Assembly (NCBI GenBank): GCA_003448025.1
Contig: DLXL01000614.1
Coordinates: 3,535 to 23,496, forward strand
Length of the DNA stretch: 19,962 nt
Reading direction: 5' to 3'
Source: Saprospirales bacterium
GTDB taxonomy: Bacteria; Bacteroidota; Bacteroidia; Chitinophagales; Saprospiraceae
The number at the start of each line of letters is the position of its first letter. Within the stretch, counting starts at the first letter, position 1. Of this stretch, positions 7,112 to 15,247 are shown in pieces. Position numbers and translations under genes: made by a program. The notes under the pieces are model-generated. The model was not told the origin of the DNA, searched no databases, and worked only from the letters and a program-made list of their open reading frames with translations.

Positions 7112-8974
7112 TCAGTGGCCTTCCCCATGATCATGCTCGCCATCCTTCAATGGAATATACTGCGGAATGAACTCTTCACCGCCTTTTCCATAATCATATG
7201 CCCAACGCTGAACGGTTGGAATTTTACCAGGCCAGTTACCATGACCCGGCTTAATAGGAGTAGTCCACTCCAGAGAGTTTGCTCCCCATGGATTTTTTAC
7301 AGTAAGTTTCTTGCCACTGAAAATAGAGTAGAAGAAATTCACGATAAATACGATTTGGAGGAAGAACACCATGATAGCTGCCACCGTGATGAAACGGTTC
7401 AAATCTTCGAAGTGGCGGAACGCATCGAAGGATGCTCCACCATCATAATAACGACGGGGAACCCCAGCCATTCCAGTGTAGTGCATTGGCCAGAAAATAG
7501 CATAAGCTCCAACCAGTGTTCCCCAGAAGTGGATCTTACCCATTGTTTCATTCATGTACCGGCTAAACATTTTAGGGAACCAGTGATAAACACCAGCAAA
7601 CATGCCAAAGAAAGCCGCGATACCCATTACAATGTGGAAGTGAGCCACAACGAAGTACGTATCATGCAATGCGATGTCAATAGCTGAGTTACCCAGGAAA
7701 ATACCAGTCAAACCACCGGAAATAAACATGGAAACAAAACCAACCCCAAACAAACTGGCTGAAGTAAACCGGAAGTTGGAGCCATAGATGGTACCTATCC
7801 AGTTGAACACTTTTACTGCAGAAGGTACCGCAATAATAAGTGTGAAAATCACAAAGAAATTGGAGATAAATGGATTCACCCCTGCCATGAACATGTGGTG
7901 CGCCCAAACAATAAAGGCAAGGAAACCAATAGCCAGAATGGAATATACCATGGCAGTGTATCCAAAGATCGGCTTGCGTGCGTGAACTGACAAAACTTCC
8001 GACACAATACCCATTGCAGGAAGAATGATGATATACACTTCAGGGTGTCCAAGGAACCAGAAAAGGTGCTGGAACAGAATCGGGCTACCACCAATGCGAT
8101 CCAGGATTTCACCACCCACCACAATCTCGCTCAGATAGAAAGAAGTGCCAAGGCTGCGGTCAAACATAAGGAGCAATACCCCAGACAATAAAACCGGGAA
8201 AGATAATACGCCCAGGATAGCTGTCACAAAAATAGCCCACATCGGCAGCGGCATGCGCCAGAGGCTCATTCCTTTAGTCCGAAGATTCAAAATGGTAGTA
8301 ATGTAGTTGATACCACCTAACAAAGAGGAAACTACAAACAACGCCATCGACACAATCCACATCGTCATACCTGCTGCTGAACCATCAGAAGCCTGAGGCA
8401 AAGCACTCAAAGGAGGATATGCTGTCCATCCACCGGAGAATGGACCTGTGCTCAGGAATAGTGAGATGAACATCACTACACCAGCCAGGAAGAAGAACCA
8501 GTAAGAAAGTGCATTGAGCAGTGGAGATGCCATATCACGGGCACCTATTTGCAACGGAATTAACAAGTTGGCAAACGTACCACTCAAACCGGCTGTCAAT
8601 ACGAAGAACACCAGAATAGTTCCGTGCATCGTCACCAATGCATAGTAAAATTCAGGATCCAGTTTGCCAATTCCTGCGTCATTCACCATAATCCATTTTC
8701 CCAGAATTGGACGAAGCCAGGCCAAATCAGCCTCAGGAAAGCCCAATTGCAAACGGAAAATAATAGACATTGCCGCACCAATAAAAGCCCAGAAAATACC
8801 GGTAATCAAAAACTGGCGGCCGATGATCTTGTGGTCGGTGCTGAAAATGTATGTGGTAAGGAAATTAGACTGAAACTTATCACCATGATGATGCTCATGG
8901 AAATGGTCATCATAACCAAGTTCATGGGTGAGCTTATCTTCCAAAGTTTCAGCGGCTGTATTGACGTGTGCCAT
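7112..8974 (-). CDS. ctaD: Cytochrome c oxidase subunit I
   Basis: The catalytic core of the A-type heme-copper oxidase reduces O2 to water at the heme a3-CuB centre and pumps protons. All ligand positions are present: His117 (MHGT) and His447 for low-spin heme a; His310, His359 and His360 for CuB; His445 for heme a3. Tyr314 of HPEVY is the residue that crosslinks to the CuB histidine. Glu312 in GHPEVY is the mark of A1-type proton channels. At 620 residues it is longer than many homologues because of extra sequence at both ends. The N-terminal tail (GYDDHFHEHHHGD) and C-terminal tail (GEHDHGEGH) are rich in histidine. It follows subunit II by 72 bases. Confidence 0.98.
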   Translation of the reverse strand: MAHVNTAAETLEDKLTHELGYDDHFHEHHHGDKFQSNFLTTYIFSTDHKIIGRQFLITGIFWAFIGAAMSIIFRLQLGFPEADLAWLRPILGKWIMVNDAGIGKLDPEFYYALVTMHGTILVFFVLTAGLSGTFANLLIPLQIGARDMASPLLNALSYWFFFLAGVVMFISLFLSTGPFSGGWTAYPPLSALPQASDGSAAGMTMWIVSMALFVVSSLLGGINYITTILNLRTKGMSLWRMPLPMWAIFVTAILGVLSFPVLLSGVLLLMFDRSLGTSFYLSEIVVGGEILDRIGGSPILFQHLFWFLGHPEVYIIILPAMGIVSEVLSVHARKPIFGYTAMVYSILAIGFLAFIVWAHHMFMAGVNPFISNFFVIFTLIIAVPSAVKVFNWIGTIYGSNFRFTSASLFGVGFVSMFISGGLTGIFLGNSAIDIALHDTYFVVAHFHIVMGIAAFFGMFAGVYHWFPKMFSRYMNETMGKIHFWGTLVGAYAIFWPMHYTGMAGVPRRYYDGGASFDAFRHFEDLNRFITVAAIMVFFLQIVFIVNFFYSIFSGKKLTVKNPWGANSLEWTTPIKPGHGNWPGKIPTVQRWAYDYGKGGEEFIPQYIPLKDGEHDHGEGH

Positions 8975-9046
8975 GTCTTACAAGTTTATGTAGTCAATTT
9001 TACAAATTTGGTTCTAGCAGGGACTTCAGGTGCTTAGCTCTTATTT

Positions 9047-10543
9047 TTAGTTCAAAATAGTGAACTCGGTACGTCTGTTCTTGGCCATATTCTCTGGCGA
9101 ATCATTTGGTACAAGCGGTTTGGTATCACCATATCCACGAGGTTTCAAACGACCGGCAGAGATCCCGCGATCTGCAAGGTATTTCGCTACTGCGGCTGCA
9201 CGTGAAGATGATAAGGCCAGGTTAGCAGCCGGCTCACCATTGTTATCTGTGTGTCCGGAAATTTCGATGCTGATATTCGGGAATGCATTCAATCCGGTTA
9301 CCAGATTATCCAGCTCATATTTACTGGTAGAAGTCAACGTAGCTGAACCAGATTCAAAACTGATGTGATTCAAAGAAAGTGTTTTATCCGCTGAAGTAGT
9401 AGATTCAACTGCTTTCTTGATGTTTTCGCCAAACTCTTTGGCACGTTCACGAATTTCAACATCCAGTACCTTGTCCTTATTTGGATCGTCGGCCTTTCCA
9501 CGAATCTCCGTCAGATAGAACGATTTTTGTTGTTTCAACCAGGCGTCATATTCTTCCTGGGTAACTATTTTTAAAACCCGGCGCATAGAATAGTGCCCCT
9601 TTCCGCAAAGCTCAGCGCATGCCAGTTCATAATCGAACTTTTCCCAGCGCTTCGGACCGGTTGGATCTGCAGGATCGAACGGCTCATTGTATTCCGGGTA
9701 TTTCCGAAGTTCGTTACGGTATTCTGAGGTGGTTTTGCTTGGCGTAAAGACGAAGTACGTTGGAAGCCCAGGGATAGCATCCATCTTCACCCGATGTTGT
9801 GGAAGGTAAAAATTGTGGAGTACATCTTTTGCCAGGATACGTACGCGCACTTTTTTTCCTACAGGTAAATACAACTCCTGACCAGGGATAATATCATCCC
9901 AGGTTTTAGGGTCGGTAAAATCAACACCTAATGTATTGGCGCCAGTGGTTAGTTTATAATCGCGGGCACCAATCTTACCATCAGCACCAGGATAACGAAG
10001 AGTCCAGCCGAATTGCTGGGCTGTTGCTTCGATTTCCATATATTCTTCGCCTTCCTTAACGTCGGCCATTACCGTATTCCATGCGTTCAAACCACGTACC
10101 ACCAGTATGGTCATTACAACAGCCGGGATGGCAGTCCACCAAATTTCCAAACGGTTATCGTGTGGAATAAACATAGCCTTACGACCTTCCTGATAACGGT
10201 ATTTATATACAAAAAAGAATAATGCGATGTGGGTTAACACAAACACAATACCGGTGATCACAAGGGTAATGAAGAATATATTATCCAAAAGCAATCCATG
10301 CTCTGAAGCCGATTCATGAGGGCCATATCCCAACATGACATTTTTAAAGTCCCAGGCAGAATAAATAACGCCGAACAGGAAAACAACCAAAAAAACCAGC
10401 GAAAGCCAGCCATTCCATTTGCTGTTATCGCGCAAAACCTGCTGCTCGCCTTTAATGACGTTAGTCAGTTCGTAAACCTTCCCGATTTGTACCAGTACTA
10501 CGGTAATCAGGATGATGCAGAGTAATACAATTAGCGAAGTCAT
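9047..10543 (-). CDS. ctaC: Oxidase subunit II with C-terminal OmpA domain
   Basis: Subunit II receives electrons at its CuA site and passes them to subunit I. The 498-residue product has about four N-terminal membrane helices (3-22, 44-64, 88-113, 134-150); the last two are the usual pair. A periplasmic cupredoxin domain (about 165-328) follows. All CuA ligands are present: His243, Cys309, Glu311 (backbone), Cys313, His317 and Met320. After a charged linker (about 329-387) comes an OmpA-type domain (388-498). It has the FESGSATL entry, GHTDNNGEPAANLALSSSRA with the aspartate and arginine that bind peptidoglycan, and the closing NRRTEF. No CxxCH is present, so this is not a caa3-type subunit. 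The single frame has no break at the junction. Confidence 0.96.
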   Translation of the reverse strand: MTSLIVLLCIILITVVLVQIGKVYELTNVIKGEQQVLRDNSKWNGWLSLVFLVVFLFGVIYSAWDFKNVMLGYGPHESASEHGLLLDNIFFITLVITGIVFVLTHIALFFFVYKYRYQEGRKAMFIPHDNRLEIWWTAIPAVVMTILVVRGLNAWNTVMADVKEGEEYMEIEATAQQFGWTLRYPGADGKIGARDYKLTTGANTLGVDFTDPKTWDDIIPGQELYLPVGKKVRVRILAKDVLHNFYLPQHRVKMDAIPGLPTYFVFTPSKTTSEYRNELRKYPEYNEPFDPADPTGPKRWEKFDYELACAELCGKGHYSMRRVLKIVTQEEYDAWLKQQKSFYLTEIRGKADDPNKDKVLDVEIRERAKEFGENIKKAVESTTSADKTLSLNHISFESGSATLTSTSKYELDNLVTGLNAFPNISIEISGHTDNNGEPAANLALSSSRAAAVAKYLADRGISAGRLKPRGYGDTKPLVPNDSPENMAKNRRTEFTILN

Positions 10544-10622
10544 TGCTGTATTTTATGATGTAGTGCGGACTGTACCGCATTCCGATTTTCAATTAAAAAT
10601 AGCAGGGTCAAAGCCCAAAAAA

Positions 10623-12191
10623 TCAGTGATGTGCATGCCCCCCTTCTTCACTTTCGATCAAAGCACCAGTGTCGTGGTGCAAACTTTCTTCCAGGAACGG
10701 ATCCTTCAATGGAACAAGCGAAACCTTGGATAGTTGATTGAAGAAAAAGAAAAGGAACAAGGAAACAAAACCGATTAAGATACCGATTTCTTCAAGCCCC
10801 GGGAGCGTGTATCCCAGTTTAAATGCTTTGGATTCATCAACAGCATGATGTCCATCTCCACCATGGCCATCGCCATGATCCCCAGCTGCTGCTTCCGCTG
10901 CAACCGGATGAGCCTCCTCATGCTTGCCTGCATCCGCAACGTGTGCATCTGCAGTAGTATCTGCTGCATGTCCTTCACCGGCATGCGCATCTGCGGCATG
11001 TTCGGCAGGAGCAACAGGATTTTCCTCTTTGGCAGGTGCAGCCGGAGCTTCCTGTTTAGCAGGCGCTACGCTGCTATGGCTGTCGCCATGCTTACCCTCA
11101 GCCAATTCCAATGCTTCATGTGCTGAAATACGAGCGCCTGGCTTGATCATGTAGAAGTAATCCCACCAGTGTCCGAAGAAAACGATCAATGCAACAAAGA
11201 ACATGGTACCGAACTTACGCTTGGTATCATTGCGCATCAGGATGAGGAAAGGTGTAACAAAATTCAACAACAAATTGCCCCAGAACAACACCGGATAGTG
11301 CGTCATGCGCTCATTGAAGTAAATAGTTTCTTCACCGTTATTGGCATACCAGATCAGCATAAACTGGTCAAACCAGAGATAGGTCCAGAACACGGAAATA
11401 CCGAAGAGGAATTTGCCAATATCATGGAGGTGATTTTGTGTAACATACTCCAGGTAACCCAGGGATTTCAAATAGATGATCAGCATTACCGTCATGGAGA
11501 TAGCGCCCAACCACATGGAAACCATAGAATACCAGGCAAACATGGTGCTGTACCAATGGGAGTCAATAGACATCACTGACTGCCAAAGGAACACCGTGCT
11601 CAGGAAACCGCCCAATGGGAGGAAAGATGCTGCCCATTTGCGCTGAATGCGATAGTACTTGAATTCACTGGTTTCCATAGTATCCTGGTCAACAGAAGCC
11701 TGGCGAAGATTCTTTGCCCAGAAGTACCATATAGCCAGAAAGCCGATTGTACCCACTGTAAACCAAATAGGGTTCAGGAAGCTTTTTTTACCGGCCAGAA
11801 TGCGGTCATAGTGCGGCGCTTCAGGATCGGTAAGGTTCAGATCGGTACTGTTCCAGTGGTACAGGTGATGGAAATGTCCCCAAACACCCAATACAATGAC
11901 ACCCATCAGGATGATACCAACCCACATGAACTGACTCATGGCTTCCCAAACACGCTTTACCACAGAGTTCCATCCTGCAAATGCCGTAATCTGGAAAGAA
12001 AGAAAGAACATGGACATGAAAGCAATCCCCGTAAAGAATACGGAGTTATGCAACCAGTTGGTCCAAAAACGGGTGTGGTATGGATCGTCGTTGAAAAAAG
12101 TAAGTCCAAGACACACCGCACCCAGTACCATGCCGGCAATGAGAAGCGTTTTGGTCTTATTTTGAAATACAAATTGCGTATTCAGGTTCAT
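10623..12191 (-). CDS. actF: Alternative complex III subunit ActF
   Basis: ActF is a multi-helix quinol:electron acceptor oxidoreductase subunit, related to ActC (NrfD-like), that shapes the membrane part of alternative complex III. The 522-residue product has about nine to ten hydrophobic helices between 15 and 345 and a final one at about 465-486. Family-like segments include GHFHHLYHWN (105-114) and the WFDQFMLIWYANNGEET region (273-289). Between the last two helices lies an 87-residue low-complexity stretch (366-452) rich in Ala, Pro, Glu, Asp and His, with 12 histidines. The C-terminus is also histidine-rich. It sits between actE and the oxidase genes, the usual position. Confidence 0.93.
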   Translation of the reverse strand: MNLNTQFVFQNKTKTLLIAGMVLGAVCLGLTFFNDDPYHTRFWTNWLHNSVFFTGIAFMSMFFLSFQITAFAGWNSVVKRVWEAMSQFMWVGIILMGVIVLGVWGHFHHLYHWNSTDLNLTDPEAPHYDRILAGKKSFLNPIWFTVGTIGFLAIWYFWAKNLRQASVDQDTMETSEFKYYRIQRKWAASFLPLGGFLSTVFLWQSVMSIDSHWYSTMFAWYSMVSMWLGAISMTVMLIIYLKSLGYLEYVTQNHLHDIGKFLFGISVFWTYLWFDQFMLIWYANNGEETIYFNERMTHYPVLFWGNLLLNFVTPFLILMRNDTKRKFGTMFFVALIVFFGHWWDYFYMIKPGARISAHEALELAEGKHGDSHSSVAPAKQEAPAAPAKEENPVAPAEHAADAHAGEGHAADTTADAHVADAGKHEEAHPVAAEAAAGDHGDGHGGDGHHAVDESKAFKLGYTLPGLEEIGILIGFVSLFLFFFFNQLSKVSLVPLKDPFLEESLHHDTGALIESEEGGHAHH

Positions 12192-12262
12192 ATCGCAAGG
12201 TCGGACTGGCCGAATTTTATTCGTGTAAATTGGTTCTTCAGCGTTTTGGCTTACATATTTAA

Positions 12263-13102
12263 TTACTTGCCAGGGGCTGCTGGTGGTGGAGCCGGAGCAG
12301 CTACCGCACTTCGGCCCGGGCCGGAGGCAGTTCCTTTTGCAGGTTTTTCTATATTGCTCAAGGTGTTAGCCTTTTCACTGTACTCCAGGTTCTTGGCCTT
12401 CGCCTGAAGAGACCGGATATAGTGCATTACTTGCCAGCGCTCCTCGAAAGAAAGTTTATCGGTATAACCACCCATTACATTTTTACCATAAACCATGGCA
12501 AAATAGTAGCGTCCATTACCGGCAGCGATCATATCGTCACCAATAAGGTTTTTAGGAGCGGCAGGGTATTTCGCATCCGGAACAGTTACCAATACTCCCT
12601 GGCCATCACCTTTAGCTCCATGACATACACCACAATAAATATCGTACAAAGGTTTGGCGCGATCCAGGCCTTCCTTAGTGATTGGGAACGGATTGTTCAC
12701 CATTTCCTTTTCACAACGCAAACGGTCTTCTTCCGTGTTAGCGTAATAGAATGGTGCGGCTCCATTTACCGGAGCAGCAATAGCATTGGAAGCGTTTTTC
12801 CCACGTACCACATCAAGAGCTGAGGCATCAGTGTGGTATACGGCAGTATAGCCGCGAGGCACAGTACCATTCACAATATTGCGGGGCTGGGACAGTTGAG
12901 CTTTGCTGTAAGCCTGACCAACTTCTGAGCTTTCCCAGTGGTTCCAGTGATAAGCACTGTATTGGTTGGCTTCATAGCCAACTGCATGGTACATGTCGGG
13001 CATATATTCATGCCCGGTTTTGTTCTTTCCTGCAGGAGAACAAAGAGAAAACAACCATGCAAACACAGCCACTCCGAGAATCGCGCCAATTGCGTATTTC
13101 AT
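12263..13102 (-). CDS. actE: Alternative complex III monoheme cytochrome ActE
   Basis: The 279-residue product has a hydrophobic N-terminal segment (about 3-20) ending at Cys21, which could be lipidated although the lipobox is not ideal. One heme motif, CGVCH, is at 157-161. The likely axial methionine is Met210 in NVMGGY, followed by the helix of class I cytochromes (SFEERWQVMHYIRSLQ). ActE is a periplasmic electron carrier of alternative complex III that takes electrons from the ActA/ActB side or passes them to the oxidase. The last 25 residues are a low-complexity Ala/Pro tail. Spacing to its neighbours is 71-74 bases. Confidence 0.95.
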   Translation of the reverse strand: MKYAIGAILGVAVFAWLFSLCSPAGKNKTGHEYMPDMYHAVGYEANQYSAYHWNHWESSEVGQAYSKAQLSQPRNIVNGTVPRGYTAVYHTDASALDVVRGKNASNAIAAPVNGAAPFYYANTEEDRLRCEKEMVNNPFPITKEGLDRAKPLYDIYCGVCHGAKGDGQGVLVTVPDAKYPAAPKNLIGDDMIAAGNGRYYFAMVYGKNVMGGYTDKLSFEERWQVMHYIRSLQAKAKNLEYSEKANTLSNIEKPAKGTASGPGRSAVAAPAPPPAAPGK

Positions 13103-13176
13103 AATTTAGTTGATTCGTTGATTTGTGGATTCAGAAGAAAGCGATTAACAAACAGCCCCTTCTGAGAACAGGATCA

Positions 13177-13707
13177 TCAGATCGTTTTTACATTCACCTC
13201 TTCGGCATGCGTATTTTGGAAAAAGCCTTTCAATTGATCTACTGAACTGTCCGATGCGTTGGTAACATCAAAGGCTATGCAAAATTTGTCATCCGTGATT
13301 CGGTTATCCAGGGTTTTTGCTTTAACGCCAGGCCACATACCGCAAATGGTATAAAAGGTAATGGTCATGCCCCATGCCGCAAAAAGTACCGTCATTTCAA
13401 AGGTGATCGGAATGAAAGCCGGCACAGACCAATATGGCTTACCACCATACATCGTAGGCCAATCGCTCACAAAAATCCAGGTCATAGCCAGAAACCCGAA
13501 CAAGGCGCCGGTTGCACCATAAATAAAGCCGAGGTAGTGCAAGCGGCTTTCTTTCAGACCCAAAAGCGGATCCAGGCCGTGGACTGGAAATGGCGTAAAT
13601 ACGTCCATGATATCCAGGTGCGCAGCATTTGCAGCTTTTACTGCACCCTTCAAAACCTCTTCATCGTTGTAAAGCCCGTATAGAACTTTTGTATTTTCAG
13701 CAGCCAT
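13177..13707 (-). CDS. actD: Alternative complex III subunit ActD (DUF3341)
   Basis: The 176-residue product fits DUF3341. An N-terminal soluble part begins with the LYGLYNDEEVLKGAVKAA segment and the FPVHGLD motif (about 40-46). Two membrane helices follow at about 56-80 and 96-120, then a cytoplasmic C-terminal domain. ActD is a small structural subunit of alternative complex III without a cofactor. It lies 53 bases after actC and 74 before actE, in the standard act gene order. No abnormal features are seen. Confidence 0.94.
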   Translation of the reverse strand: MAAENTKVLYGLYNDEEVLKGAVKAANAAHLDIMDVFTPFPVHGLDPLLGLKESRLHYLGFIYGATGALFGFLAMTWIFVSDWPTMYGGKPYWSVPAFIPITFEMTVLFAAWGMTITFYTICGMWPGVKAKTLDNRITDDKFCIAFDVTNASDSSVDQLKGFFQNTHAEEVNVKTI

Positions 13708-13760
13708 TTATTCTGAATGATAAATGATGAAACTTGAGTGTTAGTTAATTGGAGAACGCA

Positions 13761-15167
13761 TCAATGGTGGTGAGTTTTCTCGCCATGTCCATGTTTAGCA
13801 TTCGGGCCGATATATTGGTCGCCTGCTACTTTAAGTATTGATTTAACCTCTGCAATAGCTACAACTGGTGCAACGCGGCAGAAAATCAGATAACAGAAGA
13901 AGAATAAACCAATCGTTCCGGTGAAAATCGCAATCTCTACCCACGTTGGGCGGTAGTAGCTCCAGGAAGAAGGGAGGAAATCACGTGCCAATGTAGTGGC
14001 AATGATCACGAATCGTTCGAACCACATACCGATGTTGATGATGATCGACAAGAAGAAGGTCCACCAGATACTCCGGCGTATGCTTCTTGCCCAGAATACT
14101 TGCGGCGCAACTACGTTGCAGAACATCATGCCGAAGTAAGACCACCAGTAAATACCAAATACACGGTTATAGAAAGCAAACTGCTCATAAATATACCCGG
14201 AATACCAGGCTATGAACAACTCTGTAAGATAGGCAACACCTACAATGGTACCTGTCAATACAATCACCTTGTTCATAGATTCAATGTGATTGATCGTTAT
14301 GTACTGTTCGAGCCTCAACACTTTACGGGTAATGACCATCAGCGTTTGCACCATGGCGAAACCCGAGAAGATAGCACCCGCTACAAAGTATGGAGGGAAA
14401 ATGGTGGTGTGCCAGCCTGGAACTACAGAGGTAGCAAAGTCGAAGGATACAATAGTGTGTACGGAAAGTACAAGCGGTGTGGAAATACCGGCTAAAACCA
14501 GAGAAAGTGCTTCCCAACGCTGCCAGTGCTTAGCACTACCAGTCCAACCAAAAGAAAATGTCTCATACATTTTCTTCCTGAACCCTTTGGCACGATCCCG
14601 AACCGTAGCCAAGTCAGGCACCAGACCGGTATACCAGAAGAGCAGGGAAACCGAGAAATAGGTTGAGATCGCAAAAACGTCCCAAAGAAGCGGTGAGTTG
14701 AAGTTCGTCCACAATGGACCACGGGTATTAGGGAAAGGCATGATGAAAAATGCCAACCATACACGCCCCATGTGGAATATGGGGAACTGCCCTGCGCAAA
14801 TAACCGCAAAAATGGTCATCGCCTCTGCTGCGCGGTTTACACCGGTACGCCAGCGCTGGCGGAAGAGTAAAAGAATGGCCGAGATCAGCGTACCGGCGTG
14901 GCCGATACCGATCCACCAAACGAAGTTGGTGATATCCCATGCCCAGTTAATAGAGCGATTTGCCCCCCATTCACCGATACCTTTCCACACCGTCCAAACG
15001 ATGGCGAAAACGTATAATCCGAGGAACACCGTTGACAAAGAGAAGGCAATAATCCACTCTCTGCTTGGGGATTTCTCTGTTGGGCTACACAAATCCTCCG
15101 TAATGTTATGGTAGGATTTATTCCCTTCAATCAATATGTGCCGAACGGCCGCTACTGGTTGAGACAT
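13761..15167 (-). CDS. actC: Alternative complex III subunit ActC (NrfD-like)
   Basis: ActC is the NrfD/PsrC-type integral membrane subunit and the probable site of menaquinol oxidation in alternative complex III; it may also move protons. The 468-residue product has about ten membrane helices from residue 38 onward. It contains family-like segments such as WGIGHAGTLISAILLLFRQRWR (starting near 90) and FPNTRGPLWTNFNSPLLWD (near 151). The C-terminus is histidine-rich (KHGHGEKTHHH). It follows actB after an 80-base spacer full of inverted repeats and precedes actD. Confidence 0.97.
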   Translation of the reverse strand: MSQPVAAVRHILIEGNKSYHNITEDLCSPTEKSPSREWIIAFSLSTVFLGLYVFAIVWTVWKGIGEWGANRSINWAWDITNFVWWIGIGHAGTLISAILLLFRQRWRTGVNRAAEAMTIFAVICAGQFPIFHMGRVWLAFFIMPFPNTRGPLWTNFNSPLLWDVFAISTYFSVSLLFWYTGLVPDLATVRDRAKGFRKKMYETFSFGWTGSAKHWQRWEALSLVLAGISTPLVLSVHTIVSFDFATSVVPGWHTTIFPPYFVAGAIFSGFAMVQTLMVITRKVLRLEQYITINHIESMNKVIVLTGTIVGVAYLTELFIAWYSGYIYEQFAFYNRVFGIYWWSYFGMMFCNVVAPQVFWARSIRRSIWWTFFLSIIINIGMWFERFVIIATTLARDFLPSSWSYYRPTWVEIAIFTGTIGLFFFCYLIFCRVAPVVAIAEVKSILKVAGDQYIGPNAKHGHGEKTHHH

Positions 15168-15180
15168 AATTATTTTGTTT

Positions 15181-15245
15181 ATGGGGTTGATGGGGTTGAT
15201 AAGGTTTAAATTTTAAACCCAACAACTTAATCAACCTTAATCAAC
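15181..15245. repeat. Inverted GTTGAT/ATCAAC repeats between actB and actC
   Basis: The spacer holds two GTTGAT words (15186-15191, 15195-15200) facing two ATCAAC words (15230-15235, 15240-15245). In the middle is a perfect 8-bp inverted repeat, GGTTTAAA at 15203-15210 and TTTAAACC at 15212-15219. The whole can fold into a hairpin in RNA or DNA. There is no T tract, so it does not look like a normal terminator. Confidence 0.7.
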
Positions 15246-15247
15246 TA

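Noticed and set aside
9047..10543. caa3-type oxidase with cytochrome c fused to subunit II
   Set aside because: There is no CxxCH anywhere in the protein. The C-terminal extension is an OmpA domain instead.
10564..10579. Short TGCGG/CCGCA hairpin between actF and subunit II
   Set aside because: The arms are only 5 bp with no T tract. Such a small inverted repeat is expected by chance, so I do not call it a terminator or operator.
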